Source: Accumulibacter sp.
GTDB lineage: Bacteria > Pseudomonadota > Gammaproteobacteria > Burkholderiales > Rhodocyclaceae
Length of the DNA: 61,521 bases
Direction: 5' to 3'
Assembly (NCBI RefSeq): GCF_023806625.1
Contig: NZ_JAMTDX010000105.1
Location: 1-61,521, forward strand
Shown one piece after another: positions 56,773-61,521 of this stretch. Numbering within the stretch: the stretch's first letter is position 1; every line of letters starts with the position of its first letter. The notes beneath the pieces were generated by a model, which saw only the letters and a list, made by a program, of their open reading frames with translations, was not told the origin of the DNA and searched no databases. The position numbers and the translations under genes are program-made.

Positions 56773-58682
56773 GACGGCTCCTCGCTGGGTGTTCGCTGTT
56801 CTCTCTGACTGACCGCCGGTCCGGCGGCCTCACTGCCTCTGGCGGCGCGCACCGCGCGGACGATACCCTCGCGATCGAGGCCGATTTCCGCGAGCAGCAG
56901 CGCCTGGTCGCCATGATCGATGAAACGGTCGGGAATCCCGAGGCGCACGAGGCGCACCGGACTGCCGACCTCCTCGAGCACGCGCTCGACTTCCGAACCC
57001 GCGCCGCCGATCACGGCGTTCTCTTCGACGCTGATCAGCAGCGAATGTTCCGCAGCCAGCGCGATGATCAGCTGGCGATCGATCGGTTTGACGAAGCGCA
57101 TGTTGGCCACCGTCGCATCGAGTTCGTCGGCCGCGGCGAGCGCCGGCTGGAGCATGCTGCCGAAGGCGAGCAAGGCCACTTCGCGGCCACGACGCCGGAT
57201 CTCGCCCCGACCAAGCGGAAGGCTGACGAGACTGTTTGCGATCGGCACCCCGGGACCGCTGCCCCGTGGATAGCGCACGGCGCTCGGGCCGTCGTGGCGA
57301 TAGGCCGTGGTGAGCATCTTGCGACACTCGTCCTCGTCGGCCGGGGTCATCAGCAACAGGTTCGGGATGCAGGCCAGAAAGGAAAGATCGAAGGCGCCGT
57401 GATGCGTCGGCCCGTCGGCACCGACCAGACCGCCGCGATCGAGCGCGAAGACCACCGGCAGGTTCTGCAGGGCGACGTCATGGATGAGCTGGTCGTAGCC
57501 GCGCTGCAGGAACGTCGAGTAGATCGCCACGACCGGTCGCAGGCCCTCGCAGGCCAGACCGGCGGCGAAGGTCACCGCATGCTGCTCGGCAATGCCGACG
57601 TCGAAGTAGCGGTCGGGAAAGCGCTCGCTGAAGCGGACCAGTCCCGACCCCTCGCGCATCGCCGGGGTGATGCCGACCAGCTTCGCATCGGCCGCGGCCA
57701 TGTCGCAGAGCCAGTCGCCGAAGACCTGCGTATAGGTCGGCCTGGTACCGGCCGGGCCACCGGCGATGCCCACGTCGGGCTGGAACTTCGAGACGCCGTG
57801 ATAGAGCACCGGATCGACTTCGGCGAGCTTGTAGCCCTGCCCCTTCTTGGTGATCACGTGCAGGAACTGCGGCCCCTTGAGATTCTTGAGGTTCTGCAGC
57901 GTCGGGACCAGCGAATCGAGATCGTGGCCGTCGATCGGACCGATGTAGTTGAAGCCCATCTCCTCGAACAGCGTCCCCGGCGTCAACATGCCCTTGACGT
58001 GTTCCTCGGCGCGCTTGGCGAACTCCCTGAGTGACGGCGAGAAGTCGAGCATCTTCTCGCCGGCCCGGCGCGCCGCGTTGAAGCTGTTCCCCGAGAAGAG
58101 CCGCGCCAGGTAGCGATTCAGCGCGCCGACGGCCGGCGAGATCGACATGTCGTTGTCGTTGAGGACGACGAGCATGTCGGCGTCGGCGACACCGGCGTTG
58201 TTCAGCGCCTCGAAGGCCTCTCCGGCGGACATCGCGCCGTCACCGATGATCGCCACGACCTTGCGGCTCTGACCGCTGATCTTGGCGGCCAGCGCCATGC
58301 CCAGCGCGGCGGAGATCGAGGTCGACGAATGGCCGACGCCGAAGGTGTCGTACGGGCTCTCGCTGCGCTTCGGAAAACCCGAAATGCCCCCGTGCATGCG
58401 CAGCCTGGCCATTCCGGCGCGCCGGCCGGTGAGCACCTTGTGCGCGTAGGTCTGATGGCCGACGTCCCAGACCAGCCGGTCGTGAGGGGTGTCGAAGACG
58501 TGATGCAGGGCGATCGTCAGTTCGACCGTCCCGAGGTTCGACGACAGATGGCCGCCGGTCCTGGCCACCGACTCGACGAGAAAGGCACGCAGTTCATCGG
58601 CCAGTTGCGGCAGCTGCCGGCGGTCGAGCTTGCGCAGCTGGGCCGGATCGTTGATCGTGTCGAGAAGGGGGTAACGGCTCAT
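56769..58682 (-). CDS. dxs: 1-deoxy-D-xylulose-5-phosphate synthase
   Basis: A 637-residue thiamine-diphosphate enzyme, first step of the MEP isoprenoid pathway. Motifs: [19 protein letters not shown], ThDP-binding [18 protein letters not shown]...[17 protein letters not shown], and transketolase-C region with [18 protein letters not shown]. Full length. It follows ispA after 51 bases. Confidence 0.97.
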   Translation of the reverse strand: MSRYPLLDTINDPAQLRKLDRRQLPQLADELRAFLVESVARTGGHLSSNLGTVELTIALHHVFDTPHDRLVWDVGHQTYAHKVLTGRRAGMARLRMHGGISGFPKRSESPYDTFGVGHSSTSISAALGMALAAKISGQSRKVVAIIGDGAMSAGEAFEALNNAGVADADMLVVLNDNDMSISPAVGALNRYLARLFSGNSFNAARRAGEKMLDFSPSLREFAKRAEEHVKGMLTPGTLFEEMGFNYIGPIDGHDLDSLVPTLQNLKNLKGPQFLHVITKKGQGYKLAEVDPVLYHGVSKFQPDVGIAGGPAGTRPTYTQVFGDWLCDMAAADAKLVGITPAMREGSGLVRFSERFPDRYFDVGIAEQHAVTFAAGLACEGLRPVVAIYSTFLQRGYDQLIHDVALQNLPVVFALDRGGLVGADGPTHHGAFDLSFLACIPNLLLMTPADEDECRKMLTTAYRHDGPSAVRYPRGSGPGVPIANSLVSLPLGRGEIRRRGREVALLAFGSMLQPALAAADELDATVANMRFVKPIDRQLIIALAAEHSLLISVEENAVIGGAGSEVERVLEEVGSPVRLVRLGIPDRFIDHGDQALLLAEIGLDREGIVRAVRAARGSEAAGPAVSQREQRTPSEEPS

Positions 58683-58733
58683 GACTGTTCGTGATCCTGC
58701 ATGCGGCCCGGTCTGCCGAGACGGAAGAGCGGA

Positions 58734-59657
58734 CTAGAACTTGCGCTGGGTGATGAAATCGGTCAGCTCCGCGAGGCGCCGGCCACGTTCGCCGAGCGAT
58801 CCCAGGGCGTCGATCGCCTGCTCGCGCAGGTCGGCAGCCAGCTCGCGGGCCCCGTCGAGGCCCATCAGGCTGACGTAGGTCGGCTTGGCGGCTGCCGCAT
58901 CCTTGCCCGCCGTCTTGCCGAGTGTCGCCGTGCTCGCCGTGCAGTCCAGGATGTCGTCGACGACCTGGAAGAGCAGACCGGCGCGCTTGGCGAAGCGATC
59001 GAGCGCCTCGCGCTCATCGGCTGCCAGTCGCTGCCCGCAGAGCGCGCCGAGCAGCACGGCGGCGCGAATCAGTGCGCCGGTCTTGAGCGCATGCATCAGC
59101 TCGAGCTCGGGCTGGGTCAGCTGCCGGCCGACCGAGTCGAGGTCGATCGCCTGACCGCCGGCCATGCCGCACGAACCGCTGGCCCTGGCGAGCAGGTAGA
59201 CCATCTCGACCTGCCGACCCGGGTCACCCGGATCAGCCCTGGCGAGCAGCTCGAAGGCCAGCGACTGCAGGCTGTCGCCGACGAGCAGCGCCGTCGGCTC
59301 GTCGAACTCGACATGGCAGGTCGCCCGGCCGCGGCGGAGCACGTCGTCGTCCATGCACGGCAGATCGTCGTGCACCAGCGAATAGCTGTGGATCAGCTCG
59401 ACGGCGCAGGCCGCGACCTCGAGCCGCCCGGGCGGCGCCTCGCTGACTTCTCCGGCGGCGAAGACCAGCAGCGGCCGCACCCGCTTGCCGCCGTTCAGCG
59501 TTGCGTAACGCATCGCCTGATGCAGGCGGCCCGGGATCGCTTCGCCGGGCGGCAGCGCGCGCGCGAGGCTCGCTTCCACCTGCGCCTGGACGCTGCGCAT
59601 CCAGTCCTCGAAGGGAAGCCGCGGCGAGGCACCCGGCTCAGCCACAGGCGGACTCAC
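58734..59657 (-). CDS. ispA: Farnesyl diphosphate synthase
   Basis: A 307-residue short-chain prenyl synthase with GGKRVRPLL, first aspartate-rich motif [33 protein letters not shown] and second motif [11 protein letters not shown]. It condenses IPP units to farnesyl diphosphate. Starts with GTG overlapping the xseB stop; classical xseB-ispA-dxs order. Confidence 0.95.
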   Translation of the reverse strand: MSPPVAEPGASPRLPFEDWMRSVQAQVEASLARALPPGEAIPGRLHQAMRYATLNGGKRVRPLLVFAAGEVSEAPPGRLEVAACAVELIHSYSLVHDDLPCMDDDVLRRGRATCHVEFDEPTALLVGDSLQSLAFELLARADPGDPGRQVEMVYLLARASGSCGMAGGQAIDLDSVGRQLTQPELELMHALKTGALIRAAVLLGALCGQRLAADEREALDRFAKRAGLLFQVVDDILDCTASTATLGKTAGKDAAAAKPTYVSLMGLDGARELAADLREQAIDALGSLGERGRRLAELTDFITQRKF

Positions 59658-59941
59658 CGCGTGACTCCGCGATCGGCATCGAAGTCGCGCAGCATCCCCT
59701 CGTCGAGAATCTGGATCTGACGTTCGGCGTCGCTGAGCTGCTGCTGGCAGTGCCTGAGCAGCTCACTGCCCCGCCGATAGGCCGCCAGCGCCTCTTCGAG
59801 CGGCAGGCGCCCGGTTTCCATCTGCTGGACGATCTGCTCGAGCTCGGCCAGCGCCGCCTCGAACTTCAATTCGCCGAGCAATGGCGGGCCGCCGGCCGGA
59901 ATCGCGGTATCGTGTGCAGGGTCGGCAGGCTCTCGGGGCAT
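59654..59941 (-). CDS. xseB: Exodeoxyribonuclease VII small subunit
   Basis: A 95-residue XseB with the family core KFEAALAELEQIVQQMETGRLPLEEALAAY in two helices (here about residues 26-55) and a proline-rich N-terminus. It forms ExoVII with XseA, encoded elsewhere. Confidence 0.95.
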   Translation of the reverse strand: MPREPADPAHDTAIPAGGPPLLGELKFEAALAELEQIVQQMETGRLPLEEALAAYRRGSELLRHCQQQLSDAERQIQILDEGMLRDFDADRGVTR

Positions 59942-60087
59942 CGAAGGGACTCGGATTAAACGAGAGAAAATAGCCTATCCGGGGGTCCGCGGTCAATTGA
60001 AAAGCACGCCGTGCCACGCCACGTCGCCGGAGAGGACCTGCGCTCGCCGGCCCGACGATCCCGGAGGTTCCGGCTGGCACGGCCCGC

Positions 60088-61521
60088 TCAGCCGTATTCG
60101 ACGCTGACATTGTCCTTGCCGAGCCAGTCGCCGACCGCGGCGAGCAGCTCGTCCTCGAGCCGCACGCGGCTGGCTTCGCCCAGGGCCAGTTCGCAGCTCG
60201 CCTCCCCGTTGCAGTACGCGAGGCGAACCGGGCACTCGCCAGGCGTGTAGGGCGCCAACAGCGCGCGCAGCCGCTGCGCTGCGCCACTCGCTGCAGCCCC
60301 GCTGGCCTGTCCGTTGATCGACAGGCGCAACTGGCGAGCGAAACGCCCGCGTGCTTCGCCGAGCGTCAGCAGACGTTCGGCAACGACCCTGACGCGCCCT
60401 TCTCCGGCGTAATCGTCGCGCTGGACGCGGCCCTCGACGATCAGCACGTCGTCCTCGCGCAACCTCGAGCGGTCGGTCTCCAATACCTCGCCATACACGG
60501 CAACCTCGACCGACGCGCTGCCGTCGTCGAGCTGGACGAAAGCCATCCTGCCGCGACTGGTGATCTTGCTGCGCACGCCGACCACGAGACCGGCGAGCCA
60601 CTGCGCCTCCTTCGCCGGTTCGAGCGCAGCGAGCGGGCGCCGGACGAAGCGCGACACCTCGGGCTGCAACGCCCGGAACGGATGGCCCGAGAAATAGAAG
60701 CCGAGCGCGAGTTTCTCCTCGTTGAGCTTCTGCCGCTCGCTCCATGGCGCCACTTCGACGTATTGCGGCCCGTGCTCGGTGGCCTGGTCGTCCCCGTCGC
60801 CGAAGACGTCGAACAGGCTGCCCTGCAGCGCGTTGCGTTCGGCCTGCTCGGCGGCATCGATCGCCACCCCGACCGAAGCGAGCAGACGAGCCCGATGACC
60901 GTCGAGCGAATCGAAAGCTCCGGCGCGGATCAGCGCCTCGATCGTCCGCCGGTTGACCAGCCGCTTGTCGACCCGCCGGCAGAAGTCGAACAGATCGCGG
61001 AAAGGCCCACCGGCCGCGCGCGCCTTGATGATCACATTCACCGCCTGCTCGCCGGTGCCCTTGACCGCGCCGAGACCGTAGCGGATCGTGCGCCGGTCGA
61101 CCGGGGTGAAACGGTACGCCGAAGCATTGACATCCGGTCCGAGGACCGTCAGACCGTTGGCGATCGCGTCGTCGTGGAGGACCTTGACCGTATCGGTGAC
61201 GTCCATGTCCGAAGACAGCGTCGCGGCCATGAACGCCGCGCAATGGTGCGCCTTGAGCCAGGCCGTCTGGTAGGTGACCACCGCGTACGCCGCGGTGTGC
61301 GACTTGTTGAAACCGTACTCGGCGAACTTCTCCATCAGGTCGAAGAGCTGCATGGCCAGCTTTTCGTCGTAGCCCTTCTTCTTCGCTCCCTCGCGCATCA
61401 GGTCGCGGTGCAGGGCCATCTCCTCGGCCTTCTTCTTGCCCATCGCGCGCCGCAGCAGATCGGCTCCACCGAGCGTGTAGCCGCCGATGATCTGCGCGAT
61501 CTGCATCACCTGTTCCTGATA
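60088..61521 (-). CDS. dnaE: DNA polymerase III alpha subunit, C-terminal part (cut by window edge)
   Basis: An open frame running off the right edge; 477 codons of the C-terminal part of DnaE are present. YQEQVMQIAQIIGGYTLGGAD and RRAMGKKK mark the fingers region; TAAYAVVTYQTAWLKAHH, GAVKGTGEQAVNVI and the HhH region follow. An OB fold (~residues 300-380 of the fragment, VVGVRSKITSRGRMAFVQLDDGSASVEV) and C-terminal tau-binding domain complete it. Replicative polymerase. Confidence 0.96.
   Translation of the reverse strand, partial: YQEQVMQIAQIIGGYTLGGADLLRRAMGKKKAEEMALHRDLMREGAKKKGYDEKLAMQLFDLMEKFAEYGFNKSHTAAYAVVTYQTAWLKAHHCAAFMAATLSSDMDVTDTVKVLHDDAIANGLTVLGPDVNASAYRFTPVDRRTIRYGLGAVKGTGEQAVNVIIKARAAGGPFRDLFDFCRRVDKRLVNRRTIEALIRAGAFDSLDGHRARLLASVGVAIDAAEQAERNALQGSLFDVFGDGDDQATEHGPQYVEVAPWSERQKLNEEKLALGFYFSGHPFRALQPEVSRFVRRPLAALEPAKEAQWLAGLVVGVRSKITSRGRMAFVQLDDGSASVEVAVYGEVLETDRSRLREDDVLIVEGRVQRDDYAGEGRVRVVAERLLTLGEARGRFARQLRLSINGQASGAAASGAAQRLRALLAPYTPGECPVRLAYCNGEASCELALGEASRVRLEDELLAAVGDWLGKDNVSVEYG

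Overview
The window is a very GC-rich chromosomal segment. Its conserved blocks (rplU-rpmA-obgE-proB, alaC-alaA-hom, rpsP-rimM-trmD-rplS, dnaE-xseB-ispA-dxs) and the mix of PilZ, GGDEF, RelA and EPS-type proteins point to a betaproteobacterium of the Rhodocyclales. 'Candidatus Accumulibacter' or a close relative is my best guess. This is inference from gene content and protein style, not from a search.

Layout. (1) 1-2.4 kb: the end of a decaying type I restriction-modification locus: a frameshifted hsdM tail, an intact-looking hsdS, and a SIR2-like defence gene broken by an internal deletion and a frameshift. (2) 2.9-4.9 kb: housekeeping genes: a DUF2905 protein, cyaY, an LptM-like lipoprotein and lysA. 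(3) 4.9-13 kb: an envelope/exopolysaccharide-like group: a giant membrane protein with three VanZ-like modules fused to an O-antigen-ligase (Wzy) core carrying an inserted periplasmic domain, a papain-like protein with its own sigma70 promoter, an asparagine-synthetase-like protein lacking the N-terminal cysteine, and a PilZ protein. (4) 13-22.3 kb: proB, obgE, rpmA, rplU, hom, two alanine-type aminotransferases, a Mth938-like protein, an ArnD-like protein that has lost its histidine ligands, and a Bax-inhibitor-1/YccA protein. (5) 22.4-24.1 kb: tRNA-Ser(UGA), a truncated tRNA-Ser-like copy beside it, and an IS3-type element. (6) 24.2-29 kb: a CYTH-like protein, a hisI-hisG pair with long-form HisG, a receiver-like protein without the phospho-acceptor Asp, and a membrane diguanylate cyclase. 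(7) 29-33.9 kb: a graveyard: frameshifted ParD-like antitoxin, IS1634 remnant interrupted by an IS66 remnant, and a DUF3375 (Wadjet JetA-type) remnant, with an intact class V aminotransferase between them. (8) 34-46 kb: methyltransferase, sulfatase, RelA, EamA transporter, MtfA, and a MacAB-like exporter with one adaptor, one ATPase and two different permeases. (9) 46-48 kb: a secreted collagen-like protein followed by a gene-poor stretch with a near-perfect sigma54 promoter placed about 90 bases before a strong intrinsic terminator and no convincing gene between them. (10) 48-61.5 kb: CBS protein, arsC-like reductase, TAXI binding protein, glnS, RatA-like protein, dtd, rpsP-rimM-trmD-rplS, then on the minus strand dnaE (cut by the window edge)-xseB-ispA-dxs-folE2.

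Most likely new biology: the sigma54 promoter/terminator pair (a small RNA or the scar of a deleted sigma54-controlled gene) and the VanZ3-Wzy-insert protein with its neighbours. The two most obvious pseudo-enzymes (ArnD-like without His ligands, receiver without Asp) also deserve a look.
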